From: an uncultured Acidobacteriia bacterium
Lineage (GTDB): Bacteria > Acidobacteriota > Terriglobia > Bryobacterales > Bryobacteraceae
DNA: 64,000 nt
Reading direction: 5' to 3'
Assembly (NCBI GenBank): GCA_903881085.1
Contig: CAIRSA010000221.1
Coordinates: 1 to 64,000, forward strand
Shown: piece by piece, positions 16,558 to 25,597 of the stretch
How positions within the stretch are numbered: position 1 is the first letter of the stretch
Layout of the letters: the number at the start of each line of letters is the position of its first letter
The notes under the pieces: generated by a model
Told to the model about the DNA's origin: nothing
The model's input: only the letters and a program-made list of their open reading frames with translations
Database searches by the model: none
Translations under genes and position numbers: made by a program

Positions 16558-17277
16558 ATGGAACCTACTTTAACTCAGGTCTCGTTGCTGCACCGCGTGA
16601 GTAGTATCGTGGCCAGCGAGAGATCGCTGGACGAGATGTTGGGCGAAATCGTCGGGTTGACATCTCATATTACCGGTTGTGACGCGTGCCTGGTCTACTT
16701 GATAGACGTGAATTCGGGGGAAATGGTGTTACGGGCTTCGCAGGTCCCACACGCCGAAGAATTGGGTAACCTGCGCCTGCAAGTCGGTGAGGGCATCACC
16801 GGATGGGTGGCCGAGCACAAGTCGGTCGTCGCGCTCAGTTCGAAGGCTGGCGCGGATAAACGCTTTAAGAAATTTCCTTCGCTGGTGGAAGACGACTACG
16901 AAGCCTTTCTCTCAGTTCCGCTGATCAGCAGCGGCGACGTGATCGGCGTGATCAACGTTCATCACCGCGAGAAGCATGATCATACGCCCGATGAGGTCGC
17001 GTTGCTCACCTTCATCGGAGAGCAGATGGGCGGAGCGATCACCAAGTCCAGCCTGCTGCAAGAGAATTTGCGTCTGACCGAAGAGACCAAAGAGGTCAAG
17101 CGGCAACTCGAAGAGCGTAAGCTTGTGGAGCGCGCCAAGGGCCTATTGCAGCGCAAGCATAATTTGACCGAAGAAGAAGCCTACCTGCGGCTGCGCAATG
17201 AGAGCCGCCGTCTTCGCCGCCCGATGAAAGATCTGGCCGAAGCGATCATTCTGCTCGAAGAATTGAATAAGCAGTAA
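16558..17277 (+). CDS. GAF-ANTAR domain regulator
   Basis: The product has an N-terminal GAF domain (about residues 10-155), a coiled-coil linker rich in E, K and R, and a C-terminal ANTAR domain (VERAKGLLQRKHNLTEEEAY and following helices). ANTAR domains bind paired hairpins in RNA and prevent termination. The GAF domain would sense a small ligand or redox state. There is no receiver domain. The ATG at 16558 is used; a GTG at 16546 would add four residues and neither has a good ribosome site. Its RNA targets are unknown. The next gene, an esterase, begins about 50 bp downstream. Confidence 0.85.
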   Translation: MEPTLTQVSLLHRVSSIVASERSLDEMLGEIVGLTSHITGCDACLVYLIDVNSGEMVLRASQVPHAEELGNLRLQVGEGITGWVAEHKSVVALSSKAGADKRFKKFPSLVEDDYEAFLSVPLISSGDVIGVINVHHREKHDHTPDEVALLTFIGEQMGGAITKSSLLQENLRLTEETKEVKRQLEERKLVERAKGLLQRKHNLTEEEAYLRLRNESRRLRRPMKDLAEAIILLEELNKQ

Positions 17278-17329
17278 GTACGACTTTGCTTGGGGTCTGG
17301 CCCGCACCGGACCCCAACGAAGAATTAGA

Positions 17330-18289
17330 ATGGGATTATTGCGCCCCTACCATCCTCTGTTCCGTAACCCCCACCTCATCACCATTGCGTCCAATTTCTG
17401 GACGCGCCCTCTGGATGTTGTCCGCTTTCCTGTTGAATCGATCCGCTACCGGACTGACCCACAGACCGAAGTTCTGGTTCATTTGCAGCGTCCGCAAGGC
17501 AAACCCAAAGCCAGTGTGATTCTTGTGCACGGGTTGGAAGGTTCAAGTGAAGGCGGCTACATGCGCAGCATGGCGAATGCGGCGCTTCACGCCGGTTACG
17601 CGGTCTATCGCACCAATGTTCGCGGTTGTGGCGGCACCATCGATTGGTGCCGTACTCTGTACCATGCCGGGCTTACTTCGGATCTTCATTCCCTGCTCGG
17701 CCAGATTGAGGGCCCGAAGATTCTGGTGGGGTATTCGCTCGGCGGCAATCAGGTGCTGAAGCTAGCCGCGGAATTAGGGCAGGGCAGCAATGCGGGTGTG
17801 ATCGGCGTCTGCTCTGTCTCAGCGCCGCTCGATCTGGCCGCCTGTTCGCGCAAGCTTGAAGCGCCTTCGAACTTTCTTTATGAGAGACGATTTGTTTCCA
17901 GCATGAAAGAGAAGATGCGTGAACGGCAGAGGCTGATGCCCGATGTCTTTCGATTCCATGGTGTGGTGGATCAGATTCGCACGGTATGGGAATTGGACGA
18001 CAAGATCACTTCGCAGTTCTTCGGTTTCGGCTCGGCGGAGAATTACTATCGAACGCAATCGTCGATCGGCTGGCTGGATCGGATCGCTGTGCCCACGCTG
18101 CTGATTGCGGCGAAGGACGACCCGCTGGTGCCGTTCGAAATTTACCTCGATGCCCGCGTTTTGGCCAATCCGCAGGTGCGGCTGATTGCGCCCGATCATG
18201 GCGGGCATGTCAGTTTTCTTGCCAGCCGCCGTCCGAGGTTTTGGCTGGATGATACGGTGGTGGAGTGGATGGATTCCTTGCGGGGCTAA
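17330..18289 (+). CDS. YheT-like alpha/beta hydrolase
   Basis: A 319-residue hydrolase of the YheT/EstB group (abhydrolase 4). The start LLRPYHPLFRNPHLITI is characteristic, with the oxyanion segment ILVHGLEGSSEGGYMRSMA, the nucleophile elbow GYSLGGN, an acid in KDDPLVPF and a histidine in PDHGGHVSFL. It is probably a carboxylesterase or lipase in the cytoplasm. Its stop shares four bases (CTAA) with the stop of the outer-membrane gene on the other strand. Confidence 0.9.
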   Translation: MGLLRPYHPLFRNPHLITIASNFWTRPLDVVRFPVESIRYRTDPQTEVLVHLQRPQGKPKASVILVHGLEGSSEGGYMRSMANAALHAGYAVYRTNVRGCGGTIDWCRTLYHAGLTSDLHSLLGQIEGPKILVGYSLGGNQVLKLAAELGQGSNAGVIGVCSVSAPLDLAACSRKLEAPSNFLYERRFVSSMKEKMRERQRLMPDVFRFHGVVDQIRTVWELDDKITSQFFGFGSAENYYRTQSSIGWLDRIAVPTLLIAAKDDPLVPFEIYLDARVLANPQVRLIAPDHGGHVSFLASRRPRFWLDDTVVEWMDSLRG

Positions 18290-19080
18290 TTGCTCAACTT
18301 GCCAAAGTGAACCGTCAGGGCGATCACCGCCTGATGGTCCACCGCACCCGAACCCAAGCCGTAGTGCTGCCCGGAAAAATCCAGGGCGATGCGGTCAGTG
18401 ATTTGATATTCAATTCCTTCGAAGATGGCGATCTGCCGCTGCAGCCCAGTCGATTTTTCCACTTGTAAATTTGTATGTGGGGTGAAGTGTCCAAGTGCGC
18501 CATCGGGGGTCAGGCGTCTGCCAAAGCCCAAACTCCAGTCGACTGTACCAGAGGGATTTGTAGATGAAGAGTGGGTTGCTGCGGTCCAGCCGAGCGTTGT
18601 GCCAAGGCTGTTGCGTCCCCAATCCCATCGGGCAATCGCGGTAGCGCCCAACCGTGCACCTGATTCATCGCGCAGGAAGAACTGCGCTGTGGGCGCGATG
18701 GCAAAATCGAATATCTTTCCGTCGTGCAGCACGCTGGTGGCGTTGAACGTAATGCGGTCGCTGAATTGGTTTATGCGCTGATCGAATTGCAGCACGCTGG
18801 AAAGGGAATCGAAGCCTACGCTGAACTCAGTACGTCCCCAGAGTATGTTTGTCCCCTCAGGCGTGAACTTGATCAGCGATGGCATCACATAACTATCGTT
18901 GGAAGAGATGACGTTGTCCCATTCCACTTCTACCGAGCCCGGCTCCGTAATAAGGGTATTTACGTGCACTCGCCGCTGCAGTGAGATCGGCTGCCGCCCG
19001 CCATCGCTTTTGAAGAAGATGCGGGCCTCCATGGAATAAGTGCAAAGGAGCAAGAGAAGTGTCGCCCGGAATGAGAACAT
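18286..19080 (-). CDS. Putative outer-membrane beta-barrel protein
   Basis: From the ATG at 19080 the product has 264 residues and begins with a signal peptide (MFSFRATLLLLLCTYSMEA). The rest alternates polar and hydrophobic residues in many short strands, for example NILWGRTEFSVGFDS and HTNLQVEKSTGL, and ends in a strand with a hydrophobic pattern. This resembles the transporter-like proteins of the MetA/phenol-degradation type. A frame open to 19206 is longer but has no ribosome site. Cargo unknown. Confidence 0.6.
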   Translation of the reverse strand: MFSFRATLLLLLCTYSMEARIFFKSDGGRQPISLQRRVHVNTLITEPGSVEVEWDNVISSNDSYVMPSLIKFTPEGTNILWGRTEFSVGFDSLSSVLQFDQRINQFSDRITFNATSVLHDGKIFDFAIAPTAQFFLRDESGARLGATAIARWDWGRNSLGTTLGWTAATHSSSTNPSGTVDWSLGFGRRLTPDGALGHFTPHTNLQVEKSTGLQRQIAIFEGIEYQITDRIALDFSGQHYGLGSGAVDHQAVIALTVHFGKLSN

Positions 19081-19287
19081 TCTCTCCACGATACAATAGT
19101 CAGGCCTCCGGAATGCGAAACTACGAACATTTTTGTGCAAGAGCTGCAAGAGTTTGAAAAAATGAGACCTCGCCGGCCGCCGGCCGCGGTTTTGGCAGGA
19201 TGACACGGTGTTTGATAGACGGATTCGTTGAGAGCTTGATAATCTGCACTATTTCCGATGTTAGGATAAAGACTGAAAGAGGGAAGA

Positions 19288-19533
19288 ATGGCTGACAGTT
19301 TGGAGCTATTGCGCGAAACGGTGAGTTCGCTGACTGAATCGGAAGCCAGTTGCACGCTGCAGTACATCAGAAAGTTGCGCCAAGAAAGTGTGCGTGAAGA
19401 ACTGAAGCAACTCTTCCATGACGCCCTCTTTGTCCAAATCCCCGAAAATCCATGTGAACCCTTACCGAAAATCGAGCCTATCCACGGTAAGGGTGAGCCA
19501 GCTTCAGCACTACTCATTCAGGACCGCAGGTGA
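19288..19533 (+). CDS. Probable antitoxin partner of PIN toxin
   Basis: An 81-residue hydrophilic protein, mostly helical at the start (ADSLELLRETVSSLTESEAS). It resembles no AbrB, RHH or Phd antitoxin that I can recognise. The antitoxin role is inferred from position: it overlaps the next gene, a PIN-domain ribonuclease, by four bases, and it has a size typical of antitoxins. GAGGGAAGA lies close before the ATG. Confidence 0.6.
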   Translation: MADSLELLRETVSSLTESEASCTLQYIRKLRQESVREELKQLFHDALFVQIPENPCEPLPKIEPIHGKGEPASALLIQDRR

Positions 19534-19988
19534 CAATCCTTTACCTGGATGCTTCTGCCTGGGTCAAGCGCTATTACCGTGAGGTTGGTAGTGAACGGAT
19601 TCATCAGATGCTTTCCGCTGGCAATCTGCTGGCCTGCTCCGTACTGGGGTTCATCGAGGTGATTGCCACCTTGGCAAGAAAGCACAAGGCGAAAGAAATT
19701 TCCTCTGTGGAATTCGAAGAAAAGCTCAGGCAATTGAAAGAAGACTGGAGTAGTTTCCTGAAGTTGGAGCTTACCATGAATGGACTCGATGAGGCTGAAG
19801 CGGCGGCCATTCAGACGTCGCTTAGAGGCGCTGATGCGATCCACTTCGCCGCACTTCAGTTCCTGCGGGCGAGAGCGCTAGGCAGTAACCTTAATGTTGT
19901 GTTCGTTGCCTCTGACCGCGAGCTGATTGCCGTGGCGCGAGCGGCTGGATGCACCGTGGTCGACCCAACGGAACAAGCCGTAAACTAA
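19530..19988 (+). CDS. PIN-domain ribonuclease toxin (VapC-like)
   Basis: A 152-residue PIN domain with D7 in LYLDASAWVKRYY, E43 in VLGFIEVIATLA, the ADAIHFAAL segment carrying the third acidic residue and ASDRELIAVARAAG with the fourth. These form the metal site of a ribonuclease. The GTG start overlaps the upstream small gene (GTGA). It belongs to a different PIN subgroup from the toxin at 8886-9311. Confidence 0.82.
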   Translation: MTILYLDASAWVKRYYREVGSERIHQMLSAGNLLACSVLGFIEVIATLARKHKAKEISSVEFEEKLRQLKEDWSSFLKLELTMNGLDEAEAAAIQTSLRGADAIHFAALQFLRARALGSNLNVVFVASDRELIAVARAAGCTVVDPTEQAVN

Positions 19989-20033
19989 ACATTCCCAGCA
20001 CGCCCCCAAGCTACAATGGAAGTATCGGCAACC

Positions 20034-21515
20034 ATGCGAAACTACTTACTTTGCGCGCTGTGCTTTCCGGTTCTGCTGTGTGCGCAGGATCTGAAAGAGT
20101 TTGAAAAGAACGTAACTGAATTCGATCTGCCCAACGGAATGCACTTCATTGTGCTGGAGCGTCATCAGGCTCCGGTGGTGTCGTTCTATGCCCATGTGAA
20201 CTCGGGTTCGACGGACGACCCGGGCGGCAAGAGCGGATTGGCCCACATGTTCGAACATATGATCGGCAAGGGCACCGCCGCCATCGGCAGTAAGGACTGG
20301 AACTTCGAAAAGAAAGAGCTCGAAGCGGTTGAGGAGGCCTACGATCGGCTCGAGGCCGAGCGCGGCAAAGGTCCGCGCGCCGACGCTTCGAAGGTGGAAC
20401 GACTGCAGGGACTCTTGAAGTCTCAAATCGACAAGGCCAACCGCTATGTCGAACCCAACGCCTACATCCGCACCATCGAAGAAAACGGCGCGGTCGGCTT
20501 CAACGCTTCAACCTCGCAGGACTTCACGAACTACTTCTACAGCTTGCCTTCGAATCGCGCAGAGCTTTGGTTCCTGCTGCAATCGTCGTGGTTCAAGCGC
20601 CCGATTTTCCGCGAGTTCTACAAGGAGCGCGACGTGGTGCGTGACGAGCGCCGCATGCGCGTCGAATCCAGTCCGCAAGGCAAGGTGCAGGAGATGTTGC
20701 TGGCCACCGCCTTCGCGGCGCATCCTTACCGCAATCTGGTCGGCTGGGCGAGCGACATCGAAAACCTGCGCGCGACGGACGCCGAAGCATTTTTCAAGAT
20801 GCATTACGTGCCGGGAAACATCACCGTGTCGATGGCCGGCGACATCACTGCCGCCGACGCGAAGAAATTCGCTCAGAAATATTTCGCGCCCATTCCGGCC
20901 GGTCCTCCGCCGCGGCGCCTCAACATCGTCGAACCCAAGCAGGAAGGCGAAAAGCGCGTGAGCGTCGTTTCGTCGGCGCAGCCGTTTCTGCTGATCGGCT
21001 ACAAGCGTCCCAGCGATCTGGACAAGGATGACCCGGCTTTCGATGTGCTTAGCAGCATCCTTTCCAGCGGCCGCACTAGCATTATTTATAAGGAATTGGT
21101 GCGGGACAAGAAACTGGCGCTTGGTGCGGCCACGGTGGCCACTCTGCCGGCTGGGCGGCATCCGCACTTATTCGCATTCATCAGCGTGCCTTCGGCTGGA
21201 CACACCATTGAGGAGAGCGAAAAGGCGTGGTACGAAATCATTGACCGGCTAAAGAAAGAACCAGTCGACAAGGCGACGCTTGAGCGCACGAAAGTGAAAC
21301 TCAGGGCTGGGCTCATCCGCCAACTCGACAGCAACTCCGGGCTTGCCTCTGAACTGGCGCAATACTACGCCACTTATGGAAACTGGCGAAAGATGTTCAC
21401 CGGCCTTGAAGAAATTGAAAAAGTAACGGCCGAGGATGTGCAGCGCCTCGCAAACCAATACTTCGATGCGAGCAATCGCACGGTTGCTTTCACAGTGAAG
21501 GGGGATACAAAATAA
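20034..21515 (+). CDS. Secreted M16-family zinc peptidase (catalytic subunit)
   Basis: A pitrilysin-type peptidase. The start at 20034 gives a signal peptide (MRNYLLCALCFPVLLCAQ) and a product of 493 residues; an ATG at 20016 adds six residues. The inverted zinc motif HxxEH is present as HMFEH (H71, E74, H75), followed by an unusual charged helical insertion before the second half of the zinc domain. The C-terminal half has the R/Y substrate-binding helices of M16. The stop overlaps the next start by one base (TAATG). The neighbour lacks the zinc motif, so the two probably form a catalytic/non-catalytic heterodimer outside the cytoplasm. Confidence 0.9.
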   Translation: MRNYLLCALCFPVLLCAQDLKEFEKNVTEFDLPNGMHFIVLERHQAPVVSFYAHVNSGSTDDPGGKSGLAHMFEHMIGKGTAAIGSKDWNFEKKELEAVEEAYDRLEAERGKGPRADASKVERLQGLLKSQIDKANRYVEPNAYIRTIEENGAVGFNASTSQDFTNYFYSLPSNRAELWFLLQSSWFKRPIFREFYKERDVVRDERRMRVESSPQGKVQEMLLATAFAAHPYRNLVGWASDIENLRATDAEAFFKMHYVPGNITVSMAGDITAADAKKFAQKYFAPIPAGPPPRRLNIVEPKQEGEKRVSVVSSAQPFLLIGYKRPSDLDKDDPAFDVLSSILSSGRTSIIYKELVRDKKLALGAATVATLPAGRHPHLFAFISVPSAGHTIEESEKAWYEIIDRLKKEPVDKATLERTKVKLRAGLIRQLDSNSGLASELAQYYATYGNWRKMFTGLEEIEKVTAEDVQRLANQYFDASNRTVAFTVKGDTK

Positions 21516-23590
21516 TGAGGACCCTTGTTTCTCTCTTCTTTGTGCTCGCGCTGCAGGCACAGGAGATTAATCTCCAGTACCCACCGTTAAAGCAGGTGAA
21601 GCTGCCGGATGTTCAGACCTCCACCTTGCCCAATGGCATGAAGGTCTATCTGCTCGAAAATCACGCCCTGCCGCTGGTGAGTGGCTTCGCACTGGTGCGG
21701 GCTGGCAATCTATTCGACCCGGCGGACAAAGTAGGCCTGGCTGGAATGACCGGTTCCGTGATGCGTAGCGGTGGCACGGCTTCGAAGACCGGCGATCAGA
21801 TCGATGAACAGCTCGAAAACATCGCCGCCTCGGTGGAAAGCGGCATCGGCGAATTGAGCGGTACCGTGTCGTTTAATACGCTGAAAGCCAATATTGCTGA
21901 AGTGATGGCCGTATTTAAGGACGTTCTGACGGCTCCACAGTTCAGGCAGGATAAGCTCGACCTCGCCAAGAGCCAGACGTCAAGCAGCATCGCACGCCGC
22001 AACGACAACGCCGGCGGTATTGCCAGCCGGGAGTTTTCCAGTATCTTGTACGGCCGCACCAATCCCTATGGCTGGAGCATGGAGTATGACCACGTCAACC
22101 GCATCCAGCGCGCAGACCTGGTGGCATTTCACAAGCGGTACTTCTTTCCCGCCAACATCGTGCTGGCTGTACAAGGCGATTTCAATGCCGCGGAGATGAA
22201 AGCGGCAATTGAGAAACTGTTCGCCGATTGGACAGTGAAGCAGGAGCCTGTGCCCGCGTTTCCAAAGGTCAGCAACAAAGCCAAGCCGGGCGTCTACCTT
22301 GCGGAAAAGTCCGATGTGGCTCAGACGTTCTTTGAGATCGGACATCTTGGTGGCGTGCTGAACGACAAGGATTATCCTGCGCTCGAAGTAATGGGCGACA
22401 TTCTCGGCGGCGGATTTGCGAGCCGCCTGTTCCGCAAGATTCGTACGGAAAAAGGCTATGCCTACAGCATCAGCGCCGATTGGGGGGCAGACTACGATCA
22501 CCCTGGACTGTTCATCATCTCTGGTTCCACCAACTCCTCGACGACTACTGATTCCATCCAACTGGCGCTCGAAGAGGTGGCCAAGATTCGCGCCGGCGAA
22601 GTAACTGACCAGGAGTTGAAAACGGCGCGCGACAAAGTTCTGAACAGCTTTGTGTTCAACTTTGACCGCCCCACCAAGACGCTAACGCGCCTGGTAAACT
22701 ATGGCTATTTCGGTTACTCGCCGGAGTTCATTTTCAACTACCAGAAGGCCGTGGCGGCAGTGACCAAAGCTGACATTCTGCGCGTTGCGAAACAGTATCT
22801 GAAGCCGGAGGAGATGGTCATCGTCGCCGTCGGCAAATCGGCTGATTTCGGCAAGCCACTGGCTGATTTGAAACTGCCGGTTGAGAAGATCGATCTGACC
22901 ATCACGCAAGCGAAGCAGGAAGCTGCCAAGTCCGATGTAGCCTCCCTGGCAAAGGGCGTTGAACTCTTGAAGAAGGCGCAGGTGGCGATGGGTGGGGCGG
23001 AAAAACTCGCCGCGGTGAAGGACTATGTCCAGAGCGCCGATACCGAAATGCAGGCCGGTCCACAAGGCATGATGAAGGTGAAGCAGAAGAACACCTGGCT
23101 CGCCCCATCTGGCTTCCGCCAGGATCAAGAGCTGCCGTTCGGCAAGATCATCGCGGCCTACGACGGCAAAGCCGGCTTCCTTGTGACTCCCCAGGGCACC
23201 ATGGCAATGCCGCCTCCCGTGGTCACGCAGGTGGAAGGCGAAGTCTTCCGTAACTTGTTCGCGTTGATGCTGAGCGATCGCGATGCAACGCGCAAGGTCA
23301 ACAATACTGCTCCAGGAATGATTGAGATCAGCGGCGGTGAAAAGCATGTCGCCAAAGTAGAATTCGACGCAGCTACAGGGCTGATGAAGAAACTCATGTA
23401 CGTGGAGCAGCAGATGGGCGGCGCTCCGCAGAACGTGGAAGAGTCCTTCTCCGATTGGCGCGAAGTGGGTGGACTCAAGATCCCGTTCGCGATTTCCATT
23501 ACGCAGGGCGGAAACAAACTCGCCGATGTGAAGGTGCAGGACTTTAAGATTAATTCCGGAGTGACGGCTGAGGAGCTGATGAAACGGTAA
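21515..23590 (+). CDS. M16-family non-catalytic subunit fused to LolA-like domain
   Basis: The 691-residue product has a signal peptide, then an M16 fold (about 25-460). At the position of HxxEH it reads GLAGMTGSVMRSGG, so zinc ligands are missing. The C-terminal 225 residues form a separate domain starting ELLKKAQVAMGGAEKLAAVK, with a series of beta strands like the outer-membrane lipoprotein-sorting (LolA/LppX) fold. The next gene encodes the same kind of domain alone. A fused lipid- or lipoprotein-binding domain may deliver substrates to the catalytic partner encoded one base upstream. Confidence 0.85.
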   Translation: MRTLVSLFFVLALQAQEINLQYPPLKQVKLPDVQTSTLPNGMKVYLLENHALPLVSGFALVRAGNLFDPADKVGLAGMTGSVMRSGGTASKTGDQIDEQLENIAASVESGIGELSGTVSFNTLKANIAEVMAVFKDVLTAPQFRQDKLDLAKSQTSSSIARRNDNAGGIASREFSSILYGRTNPYGWSMEYDHVNRIQRADLVAFHKRYFFPANIVLAVQGDFNAAEMKAAIEKLFADWTVKQEPVPAFPKVSNKAKPGVYLAEKSDVAQTFFEIGHLGGVLNDKDYPALEVMGDILGGGFASRLFRKIRTEKGYAYSISADWGADYDHPGLFIISGSTNSSTTTDSIQLALEEVAKIRAGEVTDQELKTARDKVLNSFVFNFDRPTKTLTRLVNYGYFGYSPEFIFNYQKAVAAVTKADILRVAKQYLKPEEMVIVAVGKSADFGKPLADLKLPVEKIDLTITQAKQEAAKSDVASLAKGVELLKKAQVAMGGAEKLAAVKDYVQSADTEMQAGPQGMMKVKQKNTWLAPSGFRQDQELPFGKIIAAYDGKAGFLVTPQGTMAMPPPVVTQVEGEVFRNLFALMLSDRDATRKVNNTAPGMIEISGGEKHVAKVEFDAATGLMKKLMYVEQQMGGAPQNVEESFSDWREVGGLKIPFAISITQGGNKLADVKVQDFKINSGVTAEELMKR

Positions 23591-24378
23591 TGCGGCGCTG
23601 GGTTCTTGTACTCCTGTTGGCACTTCCACTTTGCGCGCAAACGAAGCTGGAGCGCGGTAAGAAGATCGTCGATGAAGCGCTCGATGCATTGGGCGGACCG
23701 CGCTTCCTGGCCATGCGGAATCGGGAAGAGGAAGGTCGTGTCTACTCGTTCTATCGCGAGAGGCTGCAAGGCCTCTCCATTGCCCGCATCTATTCGCACT
23801 ATGTGATGAAGCCTGATGGCGCGCCGCCGGAATTCGTCGGCATGTACGAGCGGCAGTCCTTTGGGAAGAGTAAAGAGGACACTGCGGTTTTGTTCAATGA
23901 GACCGGCGGCTATCAGGTGTCGTATCGCGGTGCATCTCCGTTCGAGGCGGCGCGCCTGGAACGCTATCGGGAAACCACAATGCGCAATGTGTTCTACATC
24001 CTGCGCCAGCGCCTCGGCGAGAAGGGGCTGATCTTCGAATTCCAATCGACAGAGGTGTTCCAGAATCTGCCGGTGGATATCGTGAACATTACCGATAGTG
24101 AGAATCGCACGACCACCGTGTATTTCCACCGCAGCACGAAATTGCCTGTGCGCCAGATCTTCTACCATCGCAACGCGGTTACAAAAGAGAAGGACGAGGA
24201 GGTCACCATTTTTGCCAAATATCGCGATGTGGGAGGCGGCGTAAAGTGGCCTTTCAATATCATGCGCGAACGCAACGGCGAAAAGATCTTCGAGATTTTT
24301 TCTGAATCCGTGAAGATCAATCTGGCATTGAAAAACGAACTTTTCAAGTTGCCCTCGAATATCAAGATGTTGAAGTAG
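23590..24378 (+). CDS. Exported LolA/LppX-like protein
   Basis: A 262-residue exported protein with a clear signal peptide (RRWVLVLLLALPLCAQ). The body (GKKIVDEALDALGGPRFLAM and then many strands) is similar in layout to the C-terminal domain of the preceding M16 protein and to outer-membrane lipoprotein-sorting proteins, which form a half-barrel that holds acyl chains. It overlaps the preceding stop by one base, so the three genes are one operon. No enzymatic motif is seen. Confidence 0.65.
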   Translation: MRRWVLVLLLALPLCAQTKLERGKKIVDEALDALGGPRFLAMRNREEEGRVYSFYRERLQGLSIARIYSHYVMKPDGAPPEFVGMYERQSFGKSKEDTAVLFNETGGYQVSYRGASPFEAARLERYRETTMRNVFYILRQRLGEKGLIFEFQSTEVFQNLPVDIVNITDSENRTTTVYFHRSTKLPVRQIFYHRNAVTKEKDEEVTIFAKYRDVGGGVKWPFNIMRERNGEKIFEIFSESVKINLALKNELFKLPSNIKMLK

Positions 24379-24403
24379 CCACGCATTCTGATATATTCGC
24401 TAC

Positions 24404-25597
24404 ATGTTACGCCGCCAGTTTCTTGCGATTCCCGCGTTCGCCTTAGGTGTGGCGCGCGCCAAGCCGCTCAACCTGAAAATTTCTGGACTCAAGACGTTCG
24501 TCGTCAACGTAGGTAGCGTCAATTGGGTGTTCGTCAAGGTCTACACCAATCAGGGCCTCACCGGGTTGGGTGAAGGCTCCATTACCAGCAAAGAGGCCAC
24601 GCTGTCGCAGGCGATCATGGAGCACGAACGGTTTCTCGAAGGCAAGGATCCGACGGATATCGAAGCGCTGTGGCAGGGCATGTACCGCTATCCGCGTTGG
24701 CGCGGCGGACCGATTCTGAATTCGGCGATCAGTGCGGTTGAGATCGCATTATGGGACATTCTGGGCAAGGCGCTCGATCAACCGATCTACAAATTGCTGG
24801 GCGGCGCGACGCGCAGACGCATTCGCATGTACAAAGACGTTGGCTCCACGGTGGAGGCGTTTCAGCAGGCGAAAGCGGAAGGCTACACCGCCGCGAAGTC
24901 CGGCTTCATCGCCATCGACAAGGGCATTGTGGTTCCCTCGTATGCCACGCGCGAAGCGGCCAAGCGCGTCGCCGCAGTGCGCGCGGCCGTTGGCGATGAC
25001 TTCGATATCGCCATCGATGCGCACGGCCAACTCACCACCGTGATGGCCATCGATTTCTGCACGCGGGTGGAGGAGTTGCGGCCGTTGTTTGTCGAGGAGC
25101 CGACCCAGTTGGAAGACCTCGGCGAGTTGGCGCATCTTCGTTCGAAGACGAAAGTTCCGTTGGCCACCGGCGAACGTTCGTTCACCAAGTATGGCTTCAA
25201 TGAGTTCTGCAATCGCCATCTGGTCGATTACATTCAGCCCGATGTCTGCCATGCGGGCGGCATTCTTGAGCTCAAGAAGATCGGGGTTCTGGCCGAGACC
25301 AATCGAGTCGAGATGGCCCCGCACAATCCGCAGAGCGAAGTGAGCACGTTGGCGTCTTTACATGTCGATGCCACCACACCTTCAGCGACAATTCAGGAAT
25401 ACTCGCCCAACAAAGCACCTTGGATCCTGGACCTGTTCAACGGTGGCGCGGTGAAGGTGAAGAATGGCTTCGCCGAACTGCCCGATCGACCCGGCCTAGG
25501 CGTCGACCTGAATGAAAAGGTGGCTGCCGAGCATCCCTATAAACCCATCAACCGGCCCAATAATGTCTTTCTCGATGGAGCCGTAGCCGATCACTAG
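24404..25597 (+). CDS. Enolase-superfamily (mandelate racemase/muconate lactonizing) dehydratase
   Basis: A 397-residue enzyme similar to galactonate dehydratase (DgoD group). After a possible Tat-like signal (MLRRQFLAIPAFALGVARA) the capping domain is followed by the barrel with metal ligands in IDAHGQ, FVEEPTQ and TGERSF. A catalytic histidine lies in MAPHNPQSE. It would remove water from a sugar acid after metal-assisted proton abstraction. The substrate is not certain. The stop shares CTAG with the stop of the glucosidase on the other strand. Confidence 0.85.
   Translation: MLRRQFLAIPAFALGVARAKPLNLKISGLKTFVVNVGSVNWVFVKVYTNQGLTGLGEGSITSKEATLSQAIMEHERFLEGKDPTDIEALWQGMYRYPRWRGGPILNSAISAVEIALWDILGKALDQPIYKLLGGATRRRIRMYKDVGSTVEAFQQAKAEGYTAAKSGFIAIDKGIVVPSYATREAAKRVAAVRAAVGDDFDIAIDAHGQLTTVMAIDFCTRVEELRPLFVEEPTQLEDLGELAHLRSKTKVPLATGERSFTKYGFNEFCNRHLVDYIQPDVCHAGGILELKKIGVLAETNRVEMAPHNPQSEVSTLASLHVDATTPSATIQEYSPNKAPWILDLFNGGAVKVKNGFAELPDRPGLGVDLNEKVAAEHPYKPINRPNNVFLDGAVADH

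Noticed and set aside
22682-24168. Long minus-strand open frames
   Set aside because: Both are opposite the M16 fusion and the LolA-like gene, and their composition and position show they are shadows.
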